Assembly (NCBI GenBank): GCA_002411015.1
Contig: DHPY01000090.1
Location: 1,773 to 62,689 of the forward strand
DNA from: Armatimonadetes bacterium UBA5352
GTDB taxonomy: Bacteria > Armatimonadota > Zipacnadia > Zipacnadales > UBA5352
Reading direction: 5' to 3'
Length of the DNA: 60,917 bases
Position numbers and translations under genes: made by a program. Position 1 is the stretch's first letter, and each line of letters opens with the position of its first letter. Under the pieces are notes generated by a model that worked only from the letters and a program-made list of their open reading frames with translations, had not been told where the DNA came from and searched no databases. Positions 7,952 through 16,664 of this stretch are shown piece by piece.

Positions 7952-9271
7952 TCACTCAGAGACGCGCGCGAGGCAATCGCTGGCTGCGTCGAGGAAGAGC
8001 GTCTCCGCGCCGGAGGCCACACGTGCCGAACGCGCCAGCCAGGTCTCATAGCCGCCCTGCGCGAGGCCGGCGTCGGTGGGCACGTAGCCGATCCAGTCGT
8101 TCGCAAGCTCAATCGTCATCGTGCGGGCGAAGGGCGAGTGGCGCTTGGTGCTGAGGCCATACTCCACGAAGAACTCGCCCGGGAAGCCGACCATCGCGAG
8201 GTCGGCGATGCGCAGCGCCTGGACCTCCGTCGGAAGCTCGACGGGCCACCTGTCTATCTCCGCGCGTTCGTTCGCATAGCTGCCAACGAACTGCGGCCAC
8301 TTCGTCCCGATCTGCTCAACCGCGTTCTGCCCGCCCGCGACCTCGCGCTGCTCCTCCTCAGCGCCGGTGCGGCGGCGGTAGGTGATCGTGGAGAGCGCGG
8401 CATCCACCGTACCCTCACCCACACGCCGGTCAAGCTGGCTCCAGATCTTCCGGCACTCAGCCGCGAGCGCCGCGCCCACGCGATCCACGCGGTAGTTCGC
8501 GTAGGGGCGCGCGGGCTGCACGGGCGGCTTCGTGCGGTCCACGTTGTTCGCGTCGCCGCAGCAGCCGTTCGCCATGATCGCGACGAAGCGCGAGCCGCTC
8601 ATGCGCTGCAGGGCCTCGCTGAAGGCGCCGAAGTAGTCGGCGGAGATCACGTTCCCCGCGCCGCCAACGTAGTGCAGCGAGTAGTTGGCGATGGCGGCGA
8701 TCGGCTCGCCCGCCGGCGTCTCAGCGACCAGCAGCGCGACCTCCGGGTCAGTGGGGCCCGCCGGGCGCACAAGCTCCTCGACGGCCACGGGCGGGTTCAT
8801 CTGCACCGAGCCATCGCGCATCCACCAGCGGCGGTTGTGCGTCTCCTCGGGGCACGAGCCGCTGCTATGCGCGATCACCGCGGGCTGCAGGCGGTTCTGA
8901 GCGAGCTTCACCGCATCACCGATACGCGGCAGCACCCACTCGACGTACCCCTCCTCAGCGGCGACCTCGAACATCGTGTAGGTCGCGGGGCCGTAGTGGG
9001 TGTGCGTGCAGGACATCATCATCTGCTCGGGCGGGATGCCCGTCAGTCCCTGCGCGCGGGCCTTCGCGACCGCGAACTGCTCGCGCGTGAGGATGATCAG
9101 GTCATTCTGCACGTAAGCGACCTGCCGCTCGCCATCATCGAAGACCACCGCGCTCGCGTAGAGCGGGTAGCTCACGTCCTCGGCGTAGCGCGGCCCGAGC
9201 GACCCCGCCAGCACCGATCCAAGCTTCGGCGTGATGTCCACCCGAGCGGCTCCTACCCGTAGCTCACCCAT
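7952..9271 (-). CDS. neutral/alkaline ceramidase-like hydrolase, N-terminal domain only
   Basis: The 439-aa product belongs to the neutral/alkaline non-lysosomal ceramidase superfamily. It begins with the characteristic GAARVDITP, and the zinc-site motif SCTHTHYGP is near residue 87; NGCCGD and GFPGEFFVEYG also fit. It is much shorter than true ceramidases (about 650-780 aa), lacks the C-terminal domain and shows no signal peptide, so it is probably a cytoplasmic amidase of unknown substrate. The start is the ATG preceded by AAGGGACGG; an in-frame ATG six codons earlier lacks a site. It is divergent from the PspA operon. Confidence 0.85.
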   Translation of the reverse strand: MGELRVGAARVDITPKLGSVLAGSLGPRYAEDVSYPLYASAVVFDDGERQVAYVQNDLIILTREQFAVAKARAQGLTGIPPEQMMMSCTHTHYGPATYTMFEVAAEEGYVEWVLPRIGDAVKLAQNRLQPAVIAHSSGSCPEETHNRRWWMRDGSVQMNPPVAVEELVRPAGPTDPEVALLVAETPAGEPIAAIANYSLHYVGGAGNVISADYFGAFSEALQRMSGSRFVAIMANGCCGDANNVDRTKPPVQPARPYANYRVDRVGAALAAECRKIWSQLDRRVGEGTVDAALSTITYRRRTGAEEEQREVAGGQNAVEQIGTKWPQFVGSYANERAEIDRWPVELPTEVQALRIADLAMVGFPGEFFVEYGLSTKRHSPFARTMTIELANDWIGYVPTDAGLAQGGYETWLARSARVASGAETLFLDAASDCLARVSE

Positions 9272-9423
9272 CGTGATCCGTCCCTTCATGTGAAGCCGGC
9301 GCGCACTCTTTCGCCTGCTCAAGCCGCGGCGGTTCTTCGCCGAAGGGAGCGACGGACCTGCAGGTGCGCCAACGCACGTTGGGGAATACCTCACCGACGC
9401 ATTGACGCACGCGAGGTGATCTG

Positions 9424-10173
9424 GTGGCTTCGGCACAGGGAGGATCAATCGGCGAGCGGCTCAGGCGGGCGGTGCTGCATCCGGTGGCTGTCGGCTCGGC
9501 CATCGCCGCGGCGCTCTCGCTGGCCCTGGGGCAGCCTGCATTCGCGGTCGCGTTCGGCATCATCTGGATCGCCACGGTCGCCGTGAAGGGTGGCCGAGGG
9601 CCCGCCGCCGCGCGCCCCCCCGATATCGGCCACCTGCCGCCAAGCATCCAGGCGGACCTCATGGGCGTCATGAGCGCCCTCGATCAGCTTCAGGTGGCCG
9701 CACGCTCGGTTCCCGCAGAGCAGCGACCGCTCTTCGAGGGCATTGAGCGCGAGGCGGAGGAGCTCCGCGGCTCGGTGCTGCAGCTTGGTCTGAGCGCCGG
9801 GGCGTTGCATCGGCGGCTCGAGACGATGCGGCCGGAGCAGATGGAGGCAGACGCCGCGGCGCTTCGGGCGCGGCTTGAGGCGACGAGCGACGAGGCCGCG
9901 CGCAGGCAGCTTGAGGCATCACTGGCGGATCACGAGCAGCGAATCGAGCGGCGACAGCGGCTGCTCGGGCGGCTCGAGCGCTACCGCGCGACGATCAAGT
10001 CGCTGGAGACGACGGCGGCGGAGATCGTGGATCGCGCGACAGACCTCGCAGCAGGCGTGCCGGTGGAGTATGATACGTTCGACGAGCGCTCCCCGGAGCG
10101 GAAGGTCTCTGAGATGAGGGCAAGCGTAGCGGCGCTTGAGGAAGTGCTGGGCGCTGAGGCGGAGACGCTTTGA
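9424..10173 (+). CDS. membrane-anchored coiled-coil protein of the PspA-AAA operon
   Basis: This 249-aa protein is not from a family I recognise. Residues about 18-54 form one or two hydrophobic segments (AIAAALSLALG, FAVAFGIIWIATVAV), and residues 80-249 are strongly heptad-like and charged, predicting a long coiled coil in the cytoplasm. It uses GTG with GAGGTGAT just upstream. It is the first gene of a plus-strand operon with pspA (81-base gap) and an AAA ATPase. The position suggests a membrane receptor or scaffold for PspA, comparable in role, not in sequence, to PspB/PspC or LiaF. Confidence 0.7.
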   Translation: MASAQGGSIGERLRRAVLHPVAVGSAIAAALSLALGQPAFAVAFGIIWIATVAVKGGRGPAAARPPDIGHLPPSIQADLMGVMSALDQLQVAARSVPAEQRPLFEGIEREAEELRGSVLQLGLSAGALHRRLETMRPEQMEADAAALRARLEATSDEAARRQLEASLADHEQRIERRQRLLGRLERYRATIKSLETTAAEIVDRATDLAAGVPVEYDTFDERSPERKVSEMRASVAALEEVLGAEAETL

Positions 10174-10254
10174 CGGGCTGTGGCCGCGGACCGCAGTTTC
10201 ACTGACGCACGCAGAGCCGGGCGGGCGCCTGGCTCAATCTGGAGGTGACGTCGC

Positions 10255-11076
10255 ATGTGGCAGCGCATCAAGGCGATCTTCCGGTCGATGTTCGGTTGGA
10301 TGATCCGGGGGGCCGAGAACCCGGAGATGCTCCTGCGCCAGTACATTGACGACATGCGCAGCACGATGCCGAAGCTCAACGCGCAGGTGGCTGAAGTCGT
10401 CAAGCATGAGAAGCAGCTTGAGATGGACGTCGAGCGCAAGCATCAGATCGTTGCGGACCTCGAGCCGAAGGTGGAGATGGCGGTGAAGCTCGGCGAGGAG
10501 AAGAAGGACCTTGCGAAGCGGCTGATCGCCTCGCTGCAGATGGCGAAGGGCGAGCTTGCGGACCTCGAGGCGGCGCTGGAGCGGGCGAAGCAGAACTCCG
10601 ACCAGATGATGCGCCAGCGGCAGGCCTACGAATCGCGGGTGACGCGGCAGATCGAGGAGGCCAAGCGCCAGCTCTCGCGCGCGAAGCAGGCTGAGGTGGA
10701 GAAGCAGATCGCCTCGACGATGGCGGCCTTCGAGGTGGGCGACCAGTCCGACACGCTCGAGCGCATGACCGAGAAGATCGACGAGGACCTCGCCCGCGCA
10801 CGTGCGCGCCAGGAGGTCGCTTCGCAGACGCTGGATTCGCAGATGGCCGGTCTTGAGCTTGACGTGGCCGACCAGCAGGCTGAGATAGCCTACGTCGAGT
10901 ACCAGCGGCAGCTCGGGCTGATCCCGGAGGAAGAGGCCGAGCGGACGATGGAGGCTGTGAGCGCGCAGCCGAGCACCGAGCAGATCACTGAGAGCGTCAC
11001 GCCTGAGGAGATGCGCGACCTCGAGGCCCGCATCCAGGCAGAGCAGGCGCAGACGCAGTCCGGCCCGCAGGAGTGA
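10255..11076 (+). CDS. pspA: PspA/IM30 (Vipp1) family membrane-stress protein
   Basis: The 273-aa product has the full PspA pattern: an amphipathic N-terminal helix (MWQRIKAIFRSMFGWMI), then AENPEMLLRQYIDDM and long alternating helices rich in K, E and Q. PspA/Vipp1 proteins belong to the ESCRT-III superfamily and polymerise on stressed membranes. It is longer than E. coli PspA (222 aa), with a tail from about residue 225 that includes a helix ending RDLEARIQAEQ, reminiscent of Vps4-binding MIM1 motifs. GGAGGTGAC precedes the ATG. The AAA ATPase gene follows 11 bases later, so the two are almost certainly co-translated. Confidence 0.93.
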   Translation: MWQRIKAIFRSMFGWMIRGAENPEMLLRQYIDDMRSTMPKLNAQVAEVVKHEKQLEMDVERKHQIVADLEPKVEMAVKLGEEKKDLAKRLIASLQMAKGELADLEAALERAKQNSDQMMRQRQAYESRVTRQIEEAKRQLSRAKQAEVEKQIASTMAAFEVGDQSDTLERMTEKIDEDLARARARQEVASQTLDSQMAGLELDVADQQAEIAYVEYQRQLGLIPEEEAERTMEAVSAQPSTEQITESVTPEEMRDLEARIQAEQAQTQSGPQE

Positions 11077-11087
11077 TGGAGGGCGCC

Positions 11088-12818
11088 ATGGCAGCCGCCA
11101 CACCGCCCGCACGCGGGCCCGCGTGGGCAGATGAGATCCGCGCCGCGTTCACCAGCGGCGCGGCCTCGGTCTTCCTGCTGCACGGCGTCCGCGACCTCGT
11201 GCGCTTCGGGAACGAGTATCACACGCTCCCGGAGTTCATCCACCGGGCGTTCTGCGGCAACAAGCGCGCGGTGTTCTACGACATCGGCCAGGGCATCTAC
11301 TTCCCCGCGCCCGAGGACGAGAAGGAGTTCAAGGCGTTCCTCGAGGTGCGCGCGGCGCGTGGTGAGCCGACCTTCGCCATGCGCGACAGCTACCAGCCGT
11401 CGCTCGCGATCCCGGTGCTGCACGAGTACCTGATGAGTCGCCAGCGGGTCGCACTGGTGATCGACTTCGTGGACAAGGTCTTCCCGCAGCAGGAGGACCG
11501 CTTCATGAGCGCCGAGGAGCGGCGGCTGCTCGCGACGGTGCGCTCGCTGGCGACCGACCCGCGGCTGATGAAGCGCAACAGCTTCGTGCTGATGATCGCG
11601 GAGTCGCTGGCCGATGTGGACGAGGACCTCTACTCGCGCGGTGGCGGGACTGCCGTCATCGAGGTCCCACTCCCCGACGAGACCCAGCGCCTCGGCTACA
11701 TCGCGCACCTGCTCGACAGCGTGCAGCCCAACGGGGCCCCGCCCGCCGACAGCGGCGACCTCGCTGTCTCGCGGGAGGTGCTCGCGCAGGTCACCAACGG
11801 GATGACATTCGGCCAGATCGCGGCGATGGTCCGCTCGGCGCACGCCGAGGACCGGCCGCTCGGGCTGGCGGAGGTGAGCGTACACAAGCGCCAGGCGATC
11901 GAGGCCGAGATCGGCAACCTCGTGGAGTTCACTGAATCGCCGCTCGGCCTTGACGCCGTTGCGGGCGCGGATAAGCAGAAGCAGCTTCTGCTCGACACCG
12001 TCCGTGCCCTCCGTGAGGGCCGCAAGGGCCTCGTGCCGAAGGGCATCCTGCTGCTCGGACCGCCTGGCACCGGGAAGACCTTCACGATGCAGTGCTTCGC
12101 GCGCGACATCGGGATCCCGTTCGTGGAGCTGCGCAACATCTTCAGCAAGTACGTCGGCTCGACCGAGGCGAACCTCGAGAAGCTCTTCCATTACCTGGAG
12201 GCGCTCGCGCCGATCTTCGTGTTCATCGACGAGTTCGACCAGAGCTACGGCAGGCGCGTCGCGTCAGACAGCGATTCGGGCGTCTCGCGGCGGGTCTTCG
12301 GTATGTTCAACAACTTCCTCTCGGATGACTCGCACCAGGGCGAGATCATCTTCGGCGCGGCGACGAATCGGCCCGACCTGATCGATCAGTCCACCATGCG
12401 CGCCGGGCGCTTCGACATGAAGATCCCGTTCCTGCTGCCCGATGAGGACGCGCGCGAGGCGATCTTGCGGGTCAACTTCCGCAACCTGCAGGTTGCATTC
12501 GAAGAGGGCGACTTCAGCGGCATCGCCGAGAAGACCGCCGGGTACTCGGGCGCGGACCTGCGGGAGCTGGTGCGGATCGCGCAGCGGCGGGCCTTCCAGG
12601 AGGGCCACGACGAGGTGCTGGTGGAGGACCTGCAGTTCGCGGTGGATGACTACATCCCGCCTGGCGTCTCGCGCGCGGACGATATCCGGATGATGGAGCT
12701 GATGGCGGTCGCCTACACGACCTCGCGCTCGCTGCTCCCCGACCACTACGTGCGGGCGCTCGAAAGCGGCCGCGTACATCAGGACATGCTGGAGCTGGAG
12801 TACCGCCTGGGCTGGTAG
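11088..12818 (+). CDS. AAA ATPase partnered with PspA
   Basis: The product is about 576 aa, starting at the ATG that follows TGGAGGG. The C-terminal half is an active classical AAA module: Walker A GPPGTGKT (about residues 323-330), aromatic pore loop KYVGS, Walker B FVFIDEFD (about 378), sensor GAATNRPD and arginine-finger region MRAGRFD. The N-terminal 240 residues look like a degenerate AAA fold without a P-loop (VFLLHGVRDLV, then VALVIDFVDKV and FVLMIAESLADVD), as in Ycf46-type proteins. No HExxH protease site and no obvious MIT domain are present. Gene order implies that it remodels PspA polymers, as Vps4 does ESCRT-III; this is inference. Confidence 0.85.
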   Translation: MAAATPPARGPAWADEIRAAFTSGAASVFLLHGVRDLVRFGNEYHTLPEFIHRAFCGNKRAVFYDIGQGIYFPAPEDEKEFKAFLEVRAARGEPTFAMRDSYQPSLAIPVLHEYLMSRQRVALVIDFVDKVFPQQEDRFMSAEERRLLATVRSLATDPRLMKRNSFVLMIAESLADVDEDLYSRGGGTAVIEVPLPDETQRLGYIAHLLDSVQPNGAPPADSGDLAVSREVLAQVTNGMTFGQIAAMVRSAHAEDRPLGLAEVSVHKRQAIEAEIGNLVEFTESPLGLDAVAGADKQKQLLLDTVRALREGRKGLVPKGILLLGPPGTGKTFTMQCFARDIGIPFVELRNIFSKYVGSTEANLEKLFHYLEALAPIFVFIDEFDQSYGRRVASDSDSGVSRRVFGMFNNFLSDDSHQGEIIFGAATNRPDLIDQSTMRAGRFDMKIPFLLPDEDAREAILRVNFRNLQVAFEEGDFSGIAEKTAGYSGADLRELVRIAQRRAFQEGHDEVLVEDLQFAVDDYIPPGVSRADDIRMMELMAVAYTTSRSLLPDHYVRALESGRVHQDMLELEYRLGW

Positions 12819-12850
12819 CCAGCGCCATCGGCATTCACCCGAAAACGACA

Positions 12851-12878
12851 ACGGCAACGGCCCTGAGGCCGTTGCCGT
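12851..12878. terminator. bidirectional terminator
   Basis: A perfect 12-bp stem, acggcaacggcc (12851-12862) with ggccgttgccgt (12867-12878), has a CTGA tetraloop. It lies between the convergent ends of the AAA ATPase gene and the Gfo/Idh/MocA gene. On the minus strand it is followed by TGTCGTTTTC, a modest T-rich tract. Confidence 0.8.
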
Positions 12879-12905
12879 CGCGGTTCTGCAGTGTAAGTGT
12901 GCGCG

Positions 12906-13970
12906 TCAGATCGTGACATCCGCGGGCAGGGGCAGCTCAACCGGCTTGCCCGCGTCGGCGGAGAGGTACATGGCCAGCGCAATCTCGAGCGAATGCCGCG
13001 CATTGCGGGCGTTCACGTAGGGGTCGCGGTCTTCGTTGATGGCGTCCACCATGTCGTCGATGAGCCACATGTGCTCCTCGTAGGACAGGTCGGCGGCGCC
13101 GGTGCCACCGGCGGCGACGCTCCCGCGGCCGATCTGGCGGATGTGCTCGTCCTCCGGGCGATCGTCGCGGAAGTCCCACGTGAGAACGATCTCGCCCTCA
13201 GTGATCGCGGTGCCGTCGGCGCCGTTGATCTCGATGCGCGGCGGGCGCCCCGGCCACAGCGCGGTTGAGGCCTCGACGACACCCTCGGCCCCGTTCTCGA
13301 AGTAGAGGAAGGCCTTCAGGGTGTCCTCAAGCTGCACCTGCGGGTGCGCGAGGTTGGTCATCCGCGCGTCCACGACCTTCACCGGCCCCATCAGGTGGTG
13401 CAGGAGGTCGATGTAGTGGAAGGCGTGCTGGATAGTCACGCCCGCGCCCTGGCCGCGCTTGCTGCGCCAGTCGTCCATCAGGTAGTAGTCGGTCGGGCGG
13501 AACCACTTCATGTAGGCGTCGCCCTCGAGGAGCTTGCCGAAGCGGCCCGAATCGATCGCGTTCCTGATCGCGCGGATCGACTCGCGGAAGCGCACCTGCA
13601 GGCTGATCGCGAGCTTGCGGTCGTTGGCGTCGGCGGCCGCGATCATCTCATCGGTCTTCGAGAGCAGCATCTCCGGCGGCTTCTCCACGATGACGTGCTT
13701 GCGGGCGTTCAGCGCGGGAATCGCAAAGTCCGCATGCATGGCGTTCGGCGTGAGGATGTTCACGACTTCGATGCGATCATCCGCGAGCAGCGCCTCGAAG
13801 CTCGCCGCCTTCTCTCCGCCGTAGGCCTCGATGAACTTGTCGAGGCGCTCCTCATTCGGATCTGTGGCGGCTATCAACTCCGCCTTCTGTGAGTTCACGA
13901 TGGCGGCGCCGTGGAACTGCGAGACCAGCCCGCAGCCGACGACACCGAAGCCCATCTTCCGGTCACTCAT
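12906..13970 (-). CDS. Gfo/Idh/MocA-family oxidoreductase
   Basis: This is a 354-aa NAD(P)-dependent sugar dehydrogenase. It has the Rossmann motif VVGCGLVSQFHGAA at residues 10-23, DPNEERLD, the catalytic EKPPEM near residue 96, and the C-terminal-domain helix QHAFHYIDLLHHL with the active-site His. The ATG follows GAGGAGGTAACAC. It is a single gene ending at a strong terminator, with a small membrane protein gene upstream. Members of this family act on glucose, inositol, scyllo-inosose, glycosides and many other polyols, so substrate cannot be told. Confidence 0.88.
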   Translation of the reverse strand: MSDRKMGFGVVGCGLVSQFHGAAIVNSQKAELIAATDPNEERLDKFIEAYGGEKAASFEALLADDRIEVVNILTPNAMHADFAIPALNARKHVIVEKPPEMLLSKTDEMIAAADANDRKLAISLQVRFRESIRAIRNAIDSGRFGKLLEGDAYMKWFRPTDYYLMDDWRSKRGQGAGVTIQHAFHYIDLLHHLMGPVKVVDARMTNLAHPQVQLEDTLKAFLYFENGAEGVVEASTALWPGRPPRIEINGADGTAITEGEIVLTWDFRDDRPEDEHIRQIGRGSVAAGGTGAADLSYEEHMWLIDDMVDAINEDRDPYVNARNARHSLEIALAMYLSADAGKPVELPLPADVTI

Positions 13971-14142
13971 GTGTTACCTCCTCCTTCATTCAGGCAGCTC
14001 GTGGTCGGCCGCCAAGCGGTGCAAGTGCTCACGTGATGTGCCCACGTCGCGTCACCGTCTGATTGGTGAGGTACGGCCGATGCATCGAGATACTTCCCGG
14101 CCACTATGCCGGACTGCCTGATGGTGCACTCGGCGGCCACTG

Positions 14143-14535
14143 CTATCGTCTACTGGCCGCCGCCAGAACCACAAACAGCACCGCCGCACACAGGGCAACC
14201 GTTGCTCTCCGAGGGGAACGCGGCCCCCCGGTAGCCATCTCAATCAACTCGACCGCGCCAGCCCACAACGCCACGGCGGACAACAGCAGTAGAGCGCTTC
14301 CCTCAACGTATTGCCGCTCAGACACCAGCCACACCGGTGCGGAGAGAAGCTTCCATGAGGCAGCGGCGATGGCGCCAAGGGCGCGCCGGGTTCCGTCAAT
14401 GAATGCCACGACCGCTCTGTAGACGGCGATCGCGAACATGATCAGCGGAACGCCAATGACGATCCAGCAGCAGAAGCGTACTTGATCGCGGCGCCGCGAA
14501 GAGTATGGCTTCGCAAATGTCCTCGGGAGCGGCAT
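14143..14535 (-). CDS. small hypothetical membrane protein
   Basis: I do not recognise this 130-aa product. It starts with a basic tail and has three hydrophobic segments (about residues 21-45, 80-100 and 108-126), consistent with a three-pass inner-membrane protein. The ATG follows GGGTGGCGG, a fair ribosome-binding site. It is about 50 bases downstream of a zinc alcohol dehydrogenase on the same strand. Composition is less GC-biased than its neighbours. The 170 bases between it and the next gene (13971-14142) hold nothing I can identify. Confidence 0.5.
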   Translation of the reverse strand: MPLPRTFAKPYSSRRRDQVRFCCWIVIGVPLIMFAIAVYRAVVAFIDGTRRALGAIAAASWKLLSAPVWLVSERQYVEGSALLLLSAVALWAGAVELIEMATGGPRSPRRATVALCAAVLFVVLAAASRR

Positions 14536-14583
14536 CGTACCGCCACCCTTCGGCAGGTGGCCTCACCTGGTTACCTGATCCGC

Positions 14584-15618
14584 CTACGGAATGAACAGCG
14601 CCTTCAGGCCCTCCTGGCGCTCGAGGGCATCGAAGGTCGCCTCCCAGTTCTCCAGCGGCTCGCGATGGGTCACGATCGCCTCGGCGTTGACCTTGCCCTT
14701 TTCGATCATCGAGATCGCCCGGTCCCAGCTTGAGTAGCTTGTCGAGATGTTGAAGAACATGTCGATGCCCTTGAAGATCGCCGCGTCCCAGGTGAACTCG
14801 ATCTTCTCCTTGCCGGTCATGCCGATGACGCAGACGCGGCCCTTCTTGCGCACAAGCTGGATCGCCGAGTTGATCGCTGGGGCGGCGCCGGAGCACTCGA
14901 CGACGAGATCGGCTCCGCGGCCGCCGGTCAGCTCCATCACGCGCTCCTGCGCATTGACCTCGGCGAGGTTGACTACGTGGTCGATACCGAGCTTCTCCGC
15001 GGTCGGCAGGCGCAGGGCGGCGTCGGCGGGCGTGCCGATGATCATCACTTCACGCGCGCCTGAGCCCTTCGCGACCTGCGCCGCGAGGAGGCCGATCGGC
15101 CCCGGGCCCAGCACGACCACGAAGTCCTCAGGCTCGACCCGCGCGCGCTCACCCACGTCGTGAACGGTGTTCGCAGTCGGCTCGACGAGGGCGCCGGCGT
15201 CAAAGCTGACGCTGTCGGGCAGCCTGTGCAGCAGCCGCGAGTCCATCACCACGTACTTCGCGAACGCGCCGTCAATGCCCCAGCCGGGTGAGCGCTTGTC
15301 GGCGCAGATCTGCACATGGCCCTGGCGGCAGAGCCAGCACTTCTGGCAGGCCAGGGTGTGCGGCTCGGCGACCACGCGGTCGCCAACCTGCCAGTCCGTC
15401 ACGCCTTCGCCGAGCTTCGCGATGACGCCGGAGAACTCGTGACCGAGCGTCACCGGCGGCCAGTAGGGATACTGGTCGTGGCGGATGTGGATGTCGGTGC
15501 CGCAGATCGCAGCGGCCTTCACCTCGATCTTCACCCAGCCCGGCTTCGGCTCGGGCTCGGGGACCTCACGCAGCTCAATGTTACCTACGCCCTTCGCGAC
15601 CTTCTGCAGTGCAAGCAT
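14584..15618 (-). CDS. zinc-dependent medium-chain alcohol dehydrogenase (sorbitol/threonine dehydrogenase-like)
   Basis: The 344-aa product has the whole MDR layout: catalytic zinc ligands in AAICGTD and GHEFSG, the structural-zinc cysteine cluster CQKCWLCRQGHVQIC at about residues 90-104, and the nucleotide loop VVLGPGPIGLLAAQVA near residue 170. It resembles polyol and L-threonine dehydrogenases, oxidising a secondary alcohol with NAD. A further zinc enzyme of the family lies at 26.0 kb. It probably serves in sugar-alcohol catabolism; the exact substrate is open. Confidence 0.88.
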   Translation of the reverse strand: MLALQKVAKGVGNIELREVPEPEPKPGWVKIEVKAAAICGTDIHIRHDQYPYWPPVTLGHEFSGVIAKLGEGVTDWQVGDRVVAEPHTLACQKCWLCRQGHVQICADKRSPGWGIDGAFAKYVVMDSRLLHRLPDSVSFDAGALVEPTANTVHDVGERARVEPEDFVVVLGPGPIGLLAAQVAKGSGAREVMIIGTPADAALRLPTAEKLGIDHVVNLAEVNAQERVMELTGGRGADLVVECSGAAPAINSAIQLVRKKGRVCVIGMTGKEKIEFTWDAAIFKGIDMFFNISTSYSSWDRAISMIEKGKVNAEAIVTHREPLENWEATFDALERQEGLKALFIP

Positions 15619-15650
15619 CGTACTCGCTCCAATATGTTCCGCTGTTCATG

Positions 15651-16664
15651 TCATTTTGCGGGCTGTACCCGCCTGAAATGCGACATGTACGCGGCTACCT
15701 GCGCGCATGGCATCAACGGCCAGCTTACCAGCAGACCCACGTAGCAGGCGTAGCTGCCGAGGCTAGCCAGAAAACTCACCGCGACGTAGGTGCCTAAGTA
15801 CGACCAGAACGCCGTGCGGATCTTGTCATACGACATCGTGACCGATTCCCAGGCGCCGTAGCCTTCCGCCACAAGCACCCAGGAGTAGAAGAAGATCGTC
15901 TGCACGGCCATCACGAGCAGAGAGAACACCGGAATCAGCGCCTGCATGAACAGCACGGCGCCGACCGCAACGTCCTCGGATGGCTCGCCCTGCGCCTCCA
16001 TGATCGGGATGACCGCCAGGATCATCAAGGGCGCCATCAGCAGAAGCGCCGGGATCATCGTGAGCAGCGCCAGACCCCAGGAGCTCAGGAACCGCCCGAA
16101 GCCCTGGAAGACATCGGTCGCGCCAAGCTGGCCGCCGCGATAGCGCTTCAGGGCCATCATGTAGAGGCCGGTCGTCAGCGGCGGCCCGGCGATGCCGAGG
16201 GTCACGAAGCCGACGAGCATCATCAGCGCAACCGCGCCAACCCATGGCCACACATCGCGGATGACCATCTCCCACGCCTGGCCGATCCACTGGCCGAGAC
16301 CATGCACCGGCACGAACGCCCCGCCCACGCCCGCAGCGACCGCTCCAACAGGTGGCGCTGCCGCGACGGTTGCAGGCGCAGCCACGGGTGCCACGGGCGC
16401 GGCCGGTATCTCCGCCACCGGCGCAGGCTCGGGAGCGAGAGGCTCCTCTGGCTCTGGCGCAGGCTCATCGGACTTCGCTGCAAGCTCCGCAAACTCCTCG
16501 GCCATCTGCTTCGCCGAGCGCCACTCAGGGTCTCCGGCGCGCGCTACGAGCAGGTCCTCCGCGTCGAAGGTGTCGCGGGTCAACGCCTCGATCTCAGTCC
16601 AGGCCACAGGTCCGAGGGTCGCCCGTCCGAGCACGTAGTACCAGATGGGTTCGTCGCGGGTCAT
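15651..16664 (-). CDS. GYF_2-domain membrane protein, second of a tandem pair
   Basis: The 337-aa product combines an N-terminal GYF_2 (DUF4339) domain (IWYYVLGRATLGPVAWTEIE), a proline/alanine-rich linker (about residues 85-130) and a C-terminal multi-pass membrane domain starting LGQWIGQAWEMV, with GPPLTTGLYMMALKRYR, resembling DUF975-type proteins. GYF_2 domains are thought to bind proline-rich peptides. The start ATG overlaps the stop of the upstream paralogue (ATGA), so the pair is translationally coupled. Function is unknown; an envelope-organising role is plausible. Confidence 0.75.
   Translation of the reverse strand: MTRDEPIWYYVLGRATLGPVAWTEIEALTRDTFDAEDLLVARAGDPEWRSAKQMAEEFAELAAKSDEPAPEPEEPLAPEPAPVAEIPAAPVAPVAAPATVAAAPPVGAVAAGVGGAFVPVHGLGQWIGQAWEMVIRDVWPWVGAVALMMLVGFVTLGIAGPPLTTGLYMMALKRYRGGQLGATDVFQGFGRFLSSWGLALLTMIPALLLMAPLMILAVIPIMEAQGEPSEDVAVGAVLFMQALIPVFSLLVMAVQTIFFYSWVLVAEGYGAWESVTMSYDKIRTAFWSYLGTYVAVSFLASLGSYACYVGLLVSWPLMPCAQVAAYMSHFRRVQPAK

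Noticed and set aside
7657..8112. Minus-strand 151-aa frame downstream of the ceramidase-like gene
   Set aside because: It overlaps that gene's coding end and spans the terminator; composition looks like a shadow.
11088..12818. FtsH-type protease assignment for the AAA protein
   Set aside because: No HExxH zinc site and no membrane helices are present.
12848..12880. Recurring AACGGCAACGGC motif at the window start and the AAA terminator as a repeat family
   Set aside because: Matches are short and explained by a GC-rich terminator stem and a local tandem repeat; too weak without a genome search.
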